The notes: generated by a model not told the origin, from the sequence alone. A DNA stretch of 64,000 bases from Pseudomonas sp. PIC25 (GCF_002286785.1 NZ_MUJY01000183.1:1-64000); one strand, 5' to 3'. Positions 26,646-36,679 are shown, counted from the stretch's first letter. A program made the numbers and translations.

Positions 26646-27404
26646 TCAAGGCGTCTCCACCCCATGCTTCTTCGCCAACCGGGCCAGGGTGCCGTCCGCC
26701 ACCAGGGCGTCGAATGCGCGATCGAACCTGATCCGAAGGGCATCGCCGGTGGTGTCGCGGGTGAAGGCGAAGTAGCCCCGCTGGGTATCGATGATCGGCT
26801 CGAGCCTGGCGATATGGGTGTTCAGCTTCAGGGACGTCAGCACCGGTGCGGTGTTGCGCTCGTTGCTGGCGAGCAGGCCGACCCGCCCGATGCTGAGCAT
26901 GCGTAGCCCGTTCTCCACGCTGCCGACCATCACCAGATCGAGCTGCGGCCGGGCATTCTCGAAGCGCTCGCCGTACGTCCAGCCGCGCACCACCGCGATC
27001 TCCCGGTCGCTCAAGGCGGCCAGGTCGCCCTTCCAGCCGGTCTTCGTATCGAGACGGGCATAGAAAACGATACGGTCCTGGTAGAACGGGTGGCGGCCAT
27101 AGGCGAAGCGCTTCTCCCGCTCCGCCGTCCAATAGGGGCCGATGAGGATGTCGGCATGCCCCTGCTCCACCATCTGCTGGGCGCGCAACCAGGGGTGGCG
27201 TTCGAAACGGACCGTGTCGCCGAAACGCCCCATGGCCGCCCGCAGCAGATCGGGTGCCAGGCCACGGTATTCGCCCGCTGTGGTCCGTTCGAACACGCCA
27301 GGGAACTGCGCTCCTACCGCCAGCCACTCGCGCGCCAGTACCGGGGAGCCGAGCAGCAGGCCGAACAGACAGGCAGCCAGCCGCATGGCGGAAAGAAATC
27401 GCAT
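26646..27404 (-). CDS. Second orphan periplasmic solute-binding protein
   Basis: A 252-residue type 2 periplasmic binding protein with a signal peptide ending VLA (about residue 24) and mature start REWLAVGAQFPGVFE. It shares the segment EIAVVRGWTYGERF with IAVVRGYAYERHF of the protein at 24678-25448, and the two flank the YbaK and lipoprotein genes. No transporter genes are adjacent. The ATG at 27404 was chosen; an upstream TTG at 27428 would add eight residues before the signal peptide. Confidence 0.78.
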   Translation of the reverse strand: MRFLSAMRLAACLFGLLLGSPVLAREWLAVGAQFPGVFERTTAGEYRGLAPDLLRAAMGRFGDTVRFERHPWLRAQQMVEQGHADILIGPYWTAEREKRFAYGRHPFYQDRIVFYARLDTKTGWKGDLAALSDREIAVVRGWTYGERFENARPQLDLVMVGSVENGLRMLSIGRVGLLASNERNTAPVLTSLKLNTHIARLEPIIDTQRGYFAFTRDTTGDALRIRFDRAFDALVADGTLARLAKKHGVETP

Positions 27405-27700
27405 GCCTGGAAAATCTCCATCAAACAATTGGTGTCAGCCTAGCAGCAGCGGCCGGGCTTCTAAACAGACGGCCCGCTCGCAACCCGCTGCGCCTATGGC
27501 CCATGCGCGAAATTGACCGGTTGGAAAAATTTATCTGGTACGACCGAACCAAAACGAAGCGGCCCAGTCTAGGCTTTAGGTTCGCGTCCGACGATGCAGT
27601 AAAGGATTAGTGGCCACAAGCCATGCGCCGACCTGGCTAGCGCACCGTCTCGAAAACGAACAGCGCGCTGGTGATCTCTCCCTAAAGGATTGGAGGAACC

Positions 27701-29311
27701 ATGTCTAACAAAAACAAAACGCTGCGTGTCGTCTGCAGTACCCTCGCATTCTCCCTCTCCACGACGCTGTACGCCGCCCCACCCCTGGAAACCGACCTGT
27801 TCAACGAGTTCTGGAGTCCGTCACGGCCCGATCCGTCCGGCTGCAATTCGATCCTGTTGAACAACACACCCATTGGCCTTCCCCGCTGCATGCAGGCCAG
27901 CAAGATCATGAACCACCTGCAGGCGCTGCAGGACGTCGCCACCGCGAACGACGGTACGCGCGCGGCCGGGCTGTCCGGCTACCAGGCGTCGGTGGACTAC
28001 GTGAAGCAGACGCTGGAGCAGGCCGGTTATCAGGTCAAGTTGCAGTCCTTCCCGTTCACCGCGTTCTATCCACAGGGCCCCGGCGAACTGGCAGCCGTAC
28101 TGCCGACGCCGGAAACCTACGAATGGGACGTGGACTTCACCTACCTGTCGCAGACCGAACCCGGCGACATCACCGGCAACGTGGTACCGGTGGATCTCGC
28201 CCTCGGCGCCGGCAACACCTCCAGCAGCGGTTGTGAGGCCGAGGACTTCAACGGCTTCCCGTCCGGCTCCATCGCGCTGATCCAGCGCGGCAGCTGCAAC
28301 TTCGAGCAGAAGGCCGAAAATGCCGCGGCGGCTGGCGCCATCGGCGTGATCATCTTCAACCAGGGCGACACCGAGGACCGCAAGGACCTGATCAACGCCA
28401 CCCTGGGCGATGGTTACGAAGGGGGCATCCCGGCCGTGTTCGCCACCTATGACAACGGCGTGGCCTGGGCCAGCACCGAGGGCCTGCAGTTGCACCTGGT
28501 GGTGGACGTGGTGCGCGAGCAGACCGAAACCTTCAACGTGATCGCCGAAACCCGCCGGGGCAACCCGAACAACGTGGTGATGGTCGGTGCCCACCTGGAC
28601 TCGGTGTTCGAAGGCCCCGGCATCAACGACAACGGCTCGGGCAGCGCGGCCGTCCTGGAAATGGCCCTGCAGATGCGCAAGGCCCATCCGCGCAACAAGG
28701 TCCGTTTCGCCTGGTGGGGCGCCGAAGAGTCCGGCCTGGTCGGCTCGACCTACTACGTGAACAACCTCAGCGACGACGAGAAGAAGAAGATCAAGGTCTA
28801 CCTGAACTTCGACATGATCGCCTCGCCGAACTTCGCGTACTTCATCTATGACGGCGACGGCTCCGACTTCGGCCTGGAAGGCCCACCCGGATCCGCCGCG
28901 GTAGAGAAGCTGTTCGAGACCTACTACCAACTGCGCGGTTTGCCCTCCGAGGGCGACGAGATCAGCTTCCGTTCCGACTATGCGCAGTTCTTCCTGGACG
29001 GCATCGCCTTCGGCGGGTTGTTCACCGGCGCGGAAGTGGTCAAGACCGAGGAACAGGCGGCCAAGTACGGCGGTGAAGCGGGCGTTGCCTTCGACCCCTG
29101 CTACCACCAGGCCTGCGACGACATCACCAACCTGGACCAGCGTGCCCTGGAGATCAATGGTGACGCCATGGCCTTCGCCACCAGCTGGTTCTCGCTGTCG
29201 ACCAAACTCATCGACGACGAGATCGCCGGCTCGACCGGCACCGCCGCCCGCGCGCTCAGTGCACAGAAGTCCTACGACATTACCCATTGGGGTAAACACT
29301 GGGTCAAGTGA
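27701..29311 (+). CDS. paaP: Secreted leucine aminopeptidase (M28, PaAP type)
   Basis: A 536-residue secreted zinc aminopeptidase. The signal peptide is about residues 1-26 (ending YAA). A protease-associated (PA) domain follows, with GSIALIQRGSCNFEQKAENAAAAGA. The M28 core supplies the two-zinc site: His in GAHLDSVFEGPGINDNGSG (with Asp), Glu-Glu in WWGAEESGLVGS, Asp in LNFDMIASPN and His in CYHQACDDI. GGAGG precedes the ATG. The P. aeruginosa relative is an abundant, quorum-controlled exoprotein processed at its C-terminus. Confidence 0.93.
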   Translation: MSNKNKTLRVVCSTLAFSLSTTLYAAPPLETDLFNEFWSPSRPDPSGCNSILLNNTPIGLPRCMQASKIMNHLQALQDVATANDGTRAAGLSGYQASVDYVKQTLEQAGYQVKLQSFPFTAFYPQGPGELAAVLPTPETYEWDVDFTYLSQTEPGDITGNVVPVDLALGAGNTSSSGCEAEDFNGFPSGSIALIQRGSCNFEQKAENAAAAGAIGVIIFNQGDTEDRKDLINATLGDGYEGGIPAVFATYDNGVAWASTEGLQLHLVVDVVREQTETFNVIAETRRGNPNNVVMVGAHLDSVFEGPGINDNGSGSAAVLEMALQMRKAHPRNKVRFAWWGAEESGLVGSTYYVNNLSDDEKKKIKVYLNFDMIASPNFAYFIYDGDGSDFGLEGPPGSAAVEKLFETYYQLRGLPSEGDEISFRSDYAQFFLDGIAFGGLFTGAEVVKTEEQAAKYGGEAGVAFDPCYHQACDDITNLDQRALEINGDAMAFATSWFSLSTKLIDDEIAGSTGTAARALSAQKSYDITHWGKHWVK

Positions 29312-29326
29312 TCCGCTGGCGTGACG

Positions 29327-29366
29327 AAAAGGGGACGGGCCTTGGGCTCGTTCCCTTTTTCTTTTT
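29327..29366 (+). terminator. Rho-independent terminator after paaP
   Basis: AAAAGGGGACGGGC pairs, with G-T wobbles, with GCTCGTTCCCTTTTT and is followed by CTTTTT. It lies 15 bases after the paaP stop. Confidence 0.75.
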
Positions 29367-29807
29367 GTGCGTCGGCTCACCGCGTCCCTGATGGCCTCGT
29401 GGATAGGCTTTTCGCGCCGCCGCATATCGGTGGCTTGGGGATTGGCGTGGCTCGGCAATCCATTGCCAGAGTTCAGCAACCGCCCGACAGGTCGTCGCAG
29501 CGGACGTTTGAGCCGCAGCCATTTTGCTGGATCGTTCCCGCTCTGCGTGGAAACGGAACCCCTGACGCTCCGCGTCATCCTAAAGCCCTGCACACAGCGC
29601 CATCCCGTATTGACGCAGAGCTTCTCAGGCCGGGCTCCCACGCGGAACGTGGGTGCCATCAGCTAGCGGGAGTCTCATTCAGGCCCACTCTTTACATCAA
29701 CCCCACTGCTATCTTCATTTATCTCGATAGCAGACGCAGTTCGCGCAGACGGATCGCCCGGCGGGGCTTGTGGTCAACATTTCGAGTGTTTGCAAAGGAG
29801 ACGCACC
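29367..29807. other. Non-coding stretch with degenerate repeat fragments
   Basis: About 440 bases between paaP and the GFA-family gene. At 29530-29580 the sequence ATCGTTCCCGCTCTGCG...GACGCTCCGCGTC resembles a degenerate copy of a common Pseudomonas repeat (CGTTCCCACGCTCTGCGTGGGAA type). A related piece, CTCCCACGCGGAACGTGGGTGCC, lies at 29636-29658. Codon bias does not support a gene. Confidence 0.5.
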
Positions 29808-30200
29808 ATGGACCGATTCACAGGTGGCTGCCTGTGCGGAAACGTCCGCATCGTCGCCTCGGGGCGGCCGTATCGGGTCGGTCTCTGTCACTGTCTCGAT
29901 TGCCGCAAGCATCACGGGGCGCTGTTTCATGCGTCGGCGATTTTTCCTGAGGATGCGGTGACGGTCGAAGGCGAAACGCACGACTACGCCGGACGGTTCT
30001 TCTGTCCCCGCTGCGGCTCGTCGGTTTTCTCGCGCAGTGCGGATGAAATCGAAGTGAACCTGGGCTCCCTGGATGCACCCGATCAGTTGATGCCAACCTA
30101 CGAACTCTGGACCGTCCGGCGCGAATCCTGGCTACCGCCGTTTCCGCTCAAGAAACGCTACGAGCGCGACCGTGACGATACGAGCCGCTTCGAGGAGTAA
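29808..30200 (+). CDS. GFA-family (DUF636/CENP-V) zinc protein
   Basis: A 130-residue cytoplasmic protein. The zinc-binding cysteines appear in order as GGCLCGNVR (about 7-15), LCHCLDCRKHHGALFHASA (about 26-44) and FFCPRCGSSVFS (about 70-81), the glutathione-dependent formaldehyde-activating enzyme pattern. Real substrates of most members are unknown and a formaldehyde role should not be assumed. AAGGAG lies 7 bases before the ATG. Confidence 0.85.
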   Translation: MDRFTGGCLCGNVRIVASGRPYRVGLCHCLDCRKHHGALFHASAIFPEDAVTVEGETHDYAGRFFCPRCGSSVFSRSADEIEVNLGSLDAPDQLMPTYELWTVRRESWLPPFPLKKRYERDRDDTSRFEE

Positions 30201-30215
30201 GCGGGTTGACGGCGT

Positions 30216-30743
30216 TCAGCTATCGCTCCGACCGCCCTGCAATTCGCGCCAAGTGAGGTACAGGCGCAGGTCGAATTCCAGTTGGTGGTAGCCCGGCAGC
30301 ATGTGTTCGCACAGTTTGTAGAAGGCTTTGTTGTGCTCGAACTCTTTCAGGTGGGCCAGTTCGTGCACCACGATCATCTTCAGGAATTCCGGCGCCGCAT
30401 CCCTGAACAACGAGGCCACGCGGATTTCCTTCTTCGCTTTGAGCTTGCCGCCGTGCACCCGCGACACCGCAGTGTGCAGCCCCAACGCGCGCTGCACCAC
30501 GTCGAGTCGGTTGTCGTAGAGCACCTTGTCGATGCCGGGGGCGTTGCGCAGGTGCTCCTGCTTCAGCGCCATGGTGTAGGTGTACAGCGCCTTGTCGCTC
30601 TGCACTTCATGGCGCGCCGGGTAGCGTTTGGCCAGGTATTCGCCCAGGCGATCCTCGGCGATCAGGTGACGGACCTGATCCAGCAAGGCGGGCGGATACG
30701 CCTGGAGAAACCTGAGCGCAGTCATCGGAGCGGTAAGAGTCAT
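30216..30743 (-). CDS. YgjP/SprT-like metallopeptidase family protein
   Basis: A 175-residue protein with the zinc motif HELAHLKEFEH (HExxH plus downstream His) near residue 127 and a preceding IRVASLFRDAAPEFLKMIVV. A start at 30725 (MTALRFLQAYP) is equally plausible; neither has a good ribosome site. Its peptidase activity is unproven. It converges with the GFA-family gene with only 15 bases between stops. Confidence 0.78.
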   Translation of the reverse strand: MTLTAPMTALRFLQAYPPALLDQVRHLIAEDRLGEYLAKRYPARHEVQSDKALYTYTMALKQEHLRNAPGIDKVLYDNRLDVVQRALGLHTAVSRVHGGKLKAKKEIRVASLFRDAAPEFLKMIVVHELAHLKEFEHNKAFYKLCEHMLPGYHQLEFDLRLYLTWRELQGGRSDS

Positions 30744-30771
30744 GGACGGGCCGCCAGTGTACCCGCGCCGC

Positions 30772-32394
30772 TCAGACGACGAAACGCGTCACCAGGGTGT
30801 TCAGTTCTACCGCCAGACGCGACAATTCCTGGCTGGCGGCGGCGGTCTGGTTAGCCCCGGCCGACGTCTGCAGCGACAGGTCGCGGATGTTCACCAGGTT
30901 TCGGTCCACTTCCCGCGCCACCTGAGCCTGCTCCTCGGCGGCGCTGGCGATCACCAGGGTCCGCTCGTTGATCGACTCGACCTGCCGGGCGATGGCTTCG
31001 ATCGCCTGCCCGGCGGCCTCGGCTTCTTCCTGCATGCCCAGGGCCCGCTGGCTGCTGCCGTTCATCGCGTTGACCGCCTGGTTGGTGCCTTCCTGGATGC
31101 TGCCGATCATTTGCTCGATTTCCAGGGTGGATTCCTGGGTCCGGTGGGCCAGGGCACGCACTTCGTCCGCCACCACGGCGAAACCGCGTCCCTGCTCGCC
31201 GGCGCGCGCCGCTTCGATGGCGGCATTGAGCGCCAGCAGGTTGGTCTGCTCGGCGATGGAGCGGATCACATCGAGTACCTTGCTGATGTTCTGCGCCTGC
31301 TCGGCCAGGCTGCTCACCAAGGTGGCCGTGGTATTCACCTCATTACCCATACGGCGAATGGCAGCGATGGTCTGCCGTACCCGGTCGCGCCCCTGCCCGG
31401 CCGACTCGGCGGAAGCATTGGAGGCTTCCGAAGTCGAGCTGGCATTGCGCGCTACTTCCTCGACCGCGGCGGTCATCTCGTTGACCGCTGTCGCGGCCAT
31501 CTGGATCTCGTCGTTCTGGCGGATCAGCGACCGGTTGCTTTCCTCGGTGACCGCACTCAGCTCCTCGGCAGCCGACGCCAACTGCGTCGCCGAGCCGCCA
31601 ATCTGCTGAATGGTCCGCCGCAGTTGCACCTGCATGTCCGCCAGGGCCTGCATCAACTGGGCCGGCTCGTCCTCGCCCTCGACCTCGATGCGTCCGGTGA
31701 GGTCGCCCTTGGCCACGGTACGGGCGACCTCCACTGCGTCGCCGAGCGGCCCCACGATGCTGCGGGTCAGCATCCACGCCAGCAGGGCGGTGAGGGCCGC
31801 AGCCAGGACGAGCGAGACGATCACCTCCACTTGGCTGCTGGCGAATTCCTCATCCGCCGCCGCGCTGGCCGCCTCGCCACCGCGGCTGTTCAGTTGCGCG
31901 ATTTCCTCGGCGGCCTGGCGCATGGCGTCGAACTGGGGTGCCATGCCGTTCAGGCTGGCGAAGGCATCGTCGGTACGGTTGGCGCGGGAGATGGCGAGAA
32001 AGGACTCGTGCGCTTTCAGGTAATCCGTGCGCTGCGAGCGGAACCGCTCCAGCAACGCCGTTTCCTCCGGACCGCTAGCGGTACGGAACAAATCGTTCTC
32101 GACCTTCTCCAGCTCCCCCAGCACCTCCTGCAATCGTCGCTCCACCGCTGACATGCCGGCCTCGTCATGGGTGAGGATGTGGGCGAACTGCTGCAGACGG
32201 AAGCGAGCAGAGAGCAGTTGCAATCGGCCAGATTTCTGCACGCCCGGCAACCAGTCTTCGCTGATCACGGTAGAAGCCTGGTTGATGACGGACATGTGGC
32301 TCAGGGAAAAGAGGCCGGTGAACAACAGCAACCCGGCAATCAGGGCGAAACTCACGGCGGCGCGCGGGCCGATACCGAAGCGGCGTAGCAGCAT
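30772..32394 (-). CDS. Methyl-accepting chemotaxis protein (4HB sensor)
   Basis: A 540-residue chemoreceptor. A membrane helix lies at about 10-32, then a periplasmic four-helix-bundle sensor of about 155 residues, a second membrane helix at about 190-210, a HAMP domain ([28 protein letters not shown]), and a signalling domain with the invariant hairpin tip [34 protein letters not shown]. No C-terminal CheR-binding pentapeptide is seen. The ligand is unknown. Confidence 0.92.
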   Translation of the reverse strand: MLLRRFGIGPRAAVSFALIAGLLLFTGLFSLSHMSVINQASTVISEDWLPGVQKSGRLQLLSARFRLQQFAHILTHDEAGMSAVERRLQEVLGELEKVENDLFRTASGPEETALLERFRSQRTDYLKAHESFLAISRANRTDDAFASLNGMAPQFDAMRQAAEEIAQLNSRGGEAASAAADEEFASSQVEVIVSLVLAAALTALLAWMLTRSIVGPLGDAVEVARTVAKGDLTGRIEVEGEDEPAQLMQALADMQVQLRRTIQQIGGSATQLASAAEELSAVTEESNRSLIRQNDEIQMAATAVNEMTAAVEEVARNASSTSEASNASAESAGQGRDRVRQTIAAIRRMGNEVNTTATLVSSLAEQAQNISKVLDVIRSIAEQTNLLALNAAIEAARAGEQGRGFAVVADEVRALAHRTQESTLEIEQMIGSIQEGTNQAVNAMNGSSQRALGMQEEAEAAGQAIEAIARQVESINERTLVIASAAEEQAQVAREVDRNLVNIRDLSLQTSAGANQTAAASQELSRLAVELNTLVTRFVV

Positions 32395-32738
32395 GCTGGA
32401 ACTCCCCGGTGAGGTTTGTCATATTCCCTTGAGAACCATAGCCGATCCCAGAGATTGGGGCGGATCGGCAGCCAAGGCTCGATTCCGTGGTCCCCCTCAT
32501 CCAACCTTCCCATTCATTCGATGAATGTTTTTGCTCGCCAGCGAAGCGGCAAAATGCCATTTAATTATGAATAGCACTCAATATCCATTCATCGCCACAT
32601 GAGACAAAAGTCGCTAAAAGTCTGAGTTTTGCGAACGCATCAGCAAAAGCGATCCGGCCTCGAAGGCACACTCTCCGTGAAAAAATCTCACCACCAGAGC
32701 GGAATGCCGCCACAGGAAACAATCGAGGACGTTGCTCA
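32395..32738. other. AT-richer gap between the chemoreceptor and the first PL7 gene
   Basis: A 344-base divergent promoter region that is clearly lower in GC than its surroundings, including CATTTAATTATGAATAGC near 32558. The segment ATTCATTCGATGAAT near 32513 is a partial palindrome. No promoter could be assigned. Confidence 0.4.
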
Positions 32739-33410
32739 ATGGTCGATCTCGCCACTTGGAACCTGAGCGTTCCCGTCGGAACGCCGGCGACCATCATCGA
32801 AACCCCGAAGCTGGTCGAGGGGTATCAGGACAATTACTTCCGCACGCCTTCCGGAGCCGTGATCTTCTGGGCGCCGGTGACGGGTTCGAAAACGGAGAAT
32901 GCGATCTATCCGCGCACGGAGCTACGGGAGAGCTATCCCGACGGCCGGGTGCGCAACTGGCTGTACGCCGATGCCGACAACTTCATGCGCGCCGCCCTGT
33001 CGGTCAATCAGGTGCCCTCGTCCGGCAGGGTCGTGATCGGACAGATCCATGCCTGGAACAGCACCAAGCCCATGCTGAAGCTGGAGTACCAATACGAGGA
33101 TGACGAGAAGCTTGGGAATGTCGTCGCCAAGTTCCGCAATCGGCCGGACGACGAGGACCCGCTGGTAGTGACGGTGGCCGAGGGCGTTCCCCTGAACAAG
33201 CGTTTCACCTACAGCCTGCATGTGACGCCCAACGGCTCCCTCGCCGTGCATGCGGCCGGCTATCGCTGGGTGACCCGCCTGGACAGGAGCTGGGCACCGA
33301 GGCCGCTTTACTACAAGGCAGGCATGTATACCCAGGACAATACCGGCTACGCCAACGAAGGCGGGATGGCCACCTTCTATCGGCTGCACATCGAACACAA
33401 ACCGCTCTGA
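32739..33410 (+). CDS. Alginate-lyase-like polysaccharide lyase family 7, copy 1
   Basis: A 223-residue single-domain PL7 protein predicted to cleave alginate-type uronans by beta-elimination. The three family motifs are present: RTELR (59-63), QIH (102-104) and YYKAGMYTQ (191-199), which supply the catalytic Arg, Gln, His and Tyr. There is no signal peptide. Size and lack of signal match PA1167 of P. aeruginosa. It is the most divergent of three tandem copies, and its leader lacks the block shared by copies 2 and 3. Confidence 0.88.
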   Translation: MVDLATWNLSVPVGTPATIIETPKLVEGYQDNYFRTPSGAVIFWAPVTGSKTENAIYPRTELRESYPDGRVRNWLYADADNFMRAALSVNQVPSSGRVVIGQIHAWNSTKPMLKLEYQYEDDEKLGNVVAKFRNRPDDEDPLVVTVAEGVPLNKRFTYSLHVTPNGSLAVHAAGYRWVTRLDRSWAPRPLYYKAGMYTQDNTGYANEGGMATFYRLHIEHKPL

Positions 33411-33919
33411 CCCCTCTCCCCCGTGGACAAGGATTCGTCCACCCCGTTTTGTCGATCAGTTCTCCTTTCAACTCTCCCCGATCCCCATTCCAGAGCGGCG
33501 CAACGACTACCGTTCGTCGGGAAACATCCTCTCCGCAAGCGCCCTCTTCGCATCGATTTTGCCGCTTCGCTTACAAAAAACCGGCGCCAGTCTTTTGAAC
33601 GATCGCCTTGTCGGACAAGCCAGACGACAAAATGCCCTGCCATAGCCATTGGCCACACTGCAATGGCAAATCAATAGCAAAAAACCTAAAAATCAAATTT
33701 TTGACGCCAATATCACGTCAAAAAAGCCTTTCACCTCACACTCCGTAGGCCTTATAAAGCGACCGCGAGACGGTGTCGTAGACACCTTCGGACAAAGAAC
33801 CCTTTTGCCACACCCCTTCTGTTCGTGTGTCACCGGCCGGATTGCCGAGTAAAGCTCTTTACTGACTCGTGGATTGAGATGTGCCCCGACTGAAGCAGTT
33901 TCTCTTAGGAGAATCAGTC
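33411..33919. other. Long gap between PL7 copies 1 and 2
   Basis: A 509-base region, AT-rich from about 33640 to 33760, with the dyad TTTTTGACG (33698-33706) / CGTCAAAAA (33716-33724). No gene is convincing. The TGTGCCCCGACTGAAGC block near 33881 is shared with the leader of copy 3. Confidence 0.5.
33698..33724. promoter_or_regulatory. Dyad upstream of PL7 copy 2
   Basis: Perfect 9-base arms TTTTTGACG and CGTCAAAAA are separated by 9 bases, so the centres lie 18 bases apart. It lies about 200 bases before the copy 2 ATG in an AT-rich stretch. The binding protein is unknown. Confidence 0.4.
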
Positions 33920-34594
33920 ATGATCGACCTCGCTACCTGGAACCTGACCATCCCTGTCGGCGTCCCCTCCACCACCATCGAAACCCCGGTTCTGGTCGGC
34001 GGTTATCAGGACTACTACTTCAAGAACAACGCGAACAACACCGTGTTCTTCTGGGCGCCGGTCAACGGCACCACCACCGATAGCGCCATCTATCCGCGTA
34101 GCGAACTGCGCGAAACCTATGCCGACGGGCGACTGCGCAACTGGGTGCATACGGCCGCCGACAACTTCCTGAGCGCCAGCCTGAAGGTCAGCCAGGTACC
34201 GTCCACCGGAAAGATCGTCATCGGCCAGATCCATGCCTACCAGAGCGACAAGCCGCTGCTGAAGCTGGAGTACCAGTACAAGAGCACCTACGGCTACGGG
34301 AACATCGTGGCCAAGGTCCGCTACACGCCGACCGAAGAGACCAGCACGGTCATCACGCTGTTCCGGGGCGTCCCGCTGAACCAGGACTTCGACTATGTCG
34401 CCCGCCTGGACCCGAAGGGCAAGCTGAGCGTGACCGTCAACAACACCACCTGGAGCACGCAGCTCGACTCCAGCTGGGCCCCGAAGCCGCTGTACTTCAA
34501 GGCCGGCGTGTACACCCAGGACAACACCGGCTACGAAACCGAAGCCGGCGCCGCAACCTTCGACGTGCTGAAAATCGAACACCGCGCACTCTGA
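33920..34594 (+). CDS. Alginate-lyase-like polysaccharide lyase family 7, copy 2
   Basis: A 224-residue PL7 protein starting MIDLATWNLTIPVGVP, with RSELR, QIH and YFKAGVYTQ motifs intact, so probably active. There is no signal peptide. The ATG has GGAGAATCAGTC upstream. It is close in both protein and nucleotide sequence to copy 3 downstream, indicating recent duplication. Confidence 0.88.
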   Translation: MIDLATWNLTIPVGVPSTTIETPVLVGGYQDYYFKNNANNTVFFWAPVNGTTTDSAIYPRSELRETYADGRLRNWVHTAADNFLSASLKVSQVPSTGKIVIGQIHAYQSDKPLLKLEYQYKSTYGYGNIVAKVRYTPTEETSTVITLFRGVPLNQDFDYVARLDPKGKLSVTVNNTTWSTQLDSSWAPKPLYFKAGVYTQDNTGYETEAGAATFDVLKIEHRAL

Positions 34595-34769
34595 GCCAAA
34601 CCGGACTGGCCGCCTGCTTCACAGCGGGCGCCAGCCCTGATCTGCCAACCAACCGCTAAGAACGTTCCGCTCGTGTGTACTGGCAAGGAGCCGGGTAAGG
34701 CGCTTACCGACGATGGACATGCTGTGCCCCGACTGAAGCCGTTCTCCCGTAGTACAGAGAGAATCAGTC

Positions 34770-35444
34770 ATGATCGACCTTGCAATCTGGAACCTGAGCA
34801 TTCCCGTCGGCGTTCCCGCCACCACCATCGAGACCCGAGTCCTAGCCACCGGGTATCAGGACCACTACTTCAAGAACAACGGTTACAACACCGTGTTTTT
34901 CTGGGCACCGGTCAACGGCACCACCACCGAGAGCGCCAGCTACCCCCGGACGGAATTAAGGGAGACCTATCCGGACGGCAGACTGCGTAACTGGACCTAT
35001 CCGAGCGCCGACAACTTCCTGCGAGCCGGCCTGAAGGTCAGCCAGGTTCCGTCCACCGGCAAGATCGTGGTCGGCCAGATCCATGCCTACAAGAGCAGCC
35101 GCCCATTGCTGAAGCTGGAGTACCAGTACAAGGCGCGCTATGGCTACGGCAACATCGTGGTGAAGGTCCGCCGCTCGCCGAATGACGAAACGTCGGAAGT
35201 CATCAATGTGCTCAGCGGCGTTCCGCTGAACCAACGCTTCATCTACAGCATCCACCTGACACCGAAAGGCACGCTGAGCGTGAACGTGAACTCGACGAAG
35301 TGGACCACGAAGCTGGACTCGGCCTGGGCGACAAAACTGTTGTACTTCAAGGCGGGCGTCTACACCCAGGACAACACCGGCTACGAGACCGAGGCCGGCG
35401 CGGCGATCTTCGACAAGCTACAGATCGAGCATCGTCCGCTGTAA
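34770..35444 (+). CDS. Alginate-lyase-like polysaccharide lyase family 7, copy 3
   Basis: A 224-residue PL7 protein starting MIDLAIWNLSIPVGVP, with RTELR, QIH and YFKAGVYTQ intact and no signal peptide. The leader from TGTGCCCCGACTGAAGC to GAGAATCAGTCATG is nearly the same as that of copy 2, so the duplication included the translation start region. It ends at a strong terminator. Confidence 0.88.
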   Translation: MIDLAIWNLSIPVGVPATTIETRVLATGYQDHYFKNNGYNTVFFWAPVNGTTTESASYPRTELRETYPDGRLRNWTYPSADNFLRAGLKVSQVPSTGKIVVGQIHAYKSSRPLLKLEYQYKARYGYGNIVVKVRRSPNDETSEVINVLSGVPLNQRFIYSIHLTPKGTLSVNVNSTKWTTKLDSAWATKLLYFKAGVYTQDNTGYETEAGAAIFDKLQIEHRPL

Positions 35445-35460
35445 CCGGAGCAATAATGAA

Positions 35461-35490
35461 AAAACCCGCTTTTCAGCGGGTTTTCTTTTT
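35461..35490. terminator. Bidirectional terminator between PL7 copy 3 and fba
   Basis: AAAACCCGC-TTTTCA-GCGGGTTTT followed by CTTTTT; on the minus strand the A-rich left side gives a T run. It serves the convergent PL7 and fba genes. Confidence 0.85.
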
Positions 35491-35508
35491 GCGGGGAAGC
35501 GCAGGCGA

Positions 35509-36573
35509 TCAGTTCACCTTCGGATTCAGCTCGCCCTTGGCATAGCGCTGATACATCGCTTCCAGGGAAATCGGTTTGATCTTGGAGGCGTTACCGGCGG
35601 TGCCGAAGGCTTCATAGCGGGCGATGCAGATGTCGCGCATGGCATCGACAGTCTTCGCCAGGTATTTGCGCGGGTCGAACTCGCTCTTGTTCTGCGCCAG
35701 GAAACGGCGGATGGCACCGGTGGAAGCCAGACGCAGGTCGGTGTCGATGTTCACCTTGCGCACGCCGTACTTGATGCCTTCGACGATCTCCTCGACCGGA
35801 ACGCCGTATGTTTCCGGAATTTCGCCGCCGAATTCGTTGATGATCGCCAGCCAGTCCTGCGGCACGCTGGAGGAGCCGTGCATGACCAGGTGGGTGTCCG
35901 GGATGCGCTGGTGAATCGCCTTGATGCGATCGATGGCAAGGATGTCGCCGGTCGGCGGACGGGTGAACTTGTAGGCGCCATGGCTGGTGCCGATGGCGAT
36001 GGCCAGGGCGTCGACCTTGGTCTTGGCAACGAAGTCGGCGGCTTCTTCCGGGTCGGTCAGCATCTGGCTGTGATCCAGGGTGCCTTCGGCGCCGATACCG
36101 TCTTCCTCACCGGCCTGGCCGGTTTCCAGGCTGCCCAGGCAACCCAGTTCGCCTTCCACGGACACGCCGCAGGCGTGGGCCATGTCCACCACCTGGCGGG
36201 TCACGCGGACGTTGTACTCGTAGTCGGTCGGCGTCTTGCCGTCCTCGCCGAGGGAACCGTCCATCATCACCGAGGAGAAGCCCAGTTGAATGGAACGCTG
36301 GCAAACCGCCGGGCTGGTGCCATGGTCCTGGTGCATGACCACCGGGATGTGCGGGAACTCTTCGACGGCGGCGAGAATCAGGTGGCGCAGGAACGGGGCG
36401 CCGGCATATTTGCGCGCACCGGCGGAGGCCTGGACGATCACCGGAGAGTCGGTCTTGTCGGCCGCTTCCATGATGGCGCGCATCTGCTCGAGATTGTTGA
36501 CGTTGAAGGCCGGAATGCCGTAGCCGAACTCGGCGGCGTGGTCCAGCATCTGGCGCATGCTGATGAGAGCCAT
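35509..36573 (-). CDS. fba: Fructose-bisphosphate aldolase, class II
   Basis: A 354-residue zinc-dependent aldolase of glycolysis/gluconeogenesis. Zinc and catalytic regions are visible: [11 protein letters not shown] (Asp and His, about 77-87), [36 protein letters not shown] and VNIDTDLR. Length is normal for the Calvin-type subclass used by Pseudomonas. It is followed upstream, on the same strand, by three lipoprotein genes and pgk. Confidence 0.96.
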   Translation of the reverse strand: MALISMRQMLDHAAEFGYGIPAFNVNNLEQMRAIMEAADKTDSPVIVQASAGARKYAGAPFLRHLILAAVEEFPHIPVVMHQDHGTSPAVCQRSIQLGFSSVMMDGSLGEDGKTPTDYEYNVRVTRQVVDMAHACGVSVEGELGCLGSLETGQAGEEDGIGAEGTLDHSQMLTDPEEAADFVAKTKVDALAIAIGTSHGAYKFTRPPTGDILAIDRIKAIHQRIPDTHLVMHGSSSVPQDWLAIINEFGGEIPETYGVPVEEIVEGIKYGVRKVNIDTDLRLASTGAIRRFLAQNKSEFDPRKYLAKTVDAMRDICIARYEAFGTAGNASKIKPISLEAMYQRYAKGELNPKVN

Positions 36574-36679
36574 GGTATTTCTTTCTCCCGGTTGGGGTCG
36601 TTAAGCGTCAAAGCCTGCCGCAGGGGCAGGCGGTATTCAAGTTTTTCGGGCCGGGCATCTCCGGCCGTGGCAACCCTTG

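Noticed and set aside
29321-29950. Plus-strand 209-codon reading frame before the GFA gene
   Set aside because: It begins inside the paaP terminator, passes through repeat fragments and overlaps the GFA gene in another frame.
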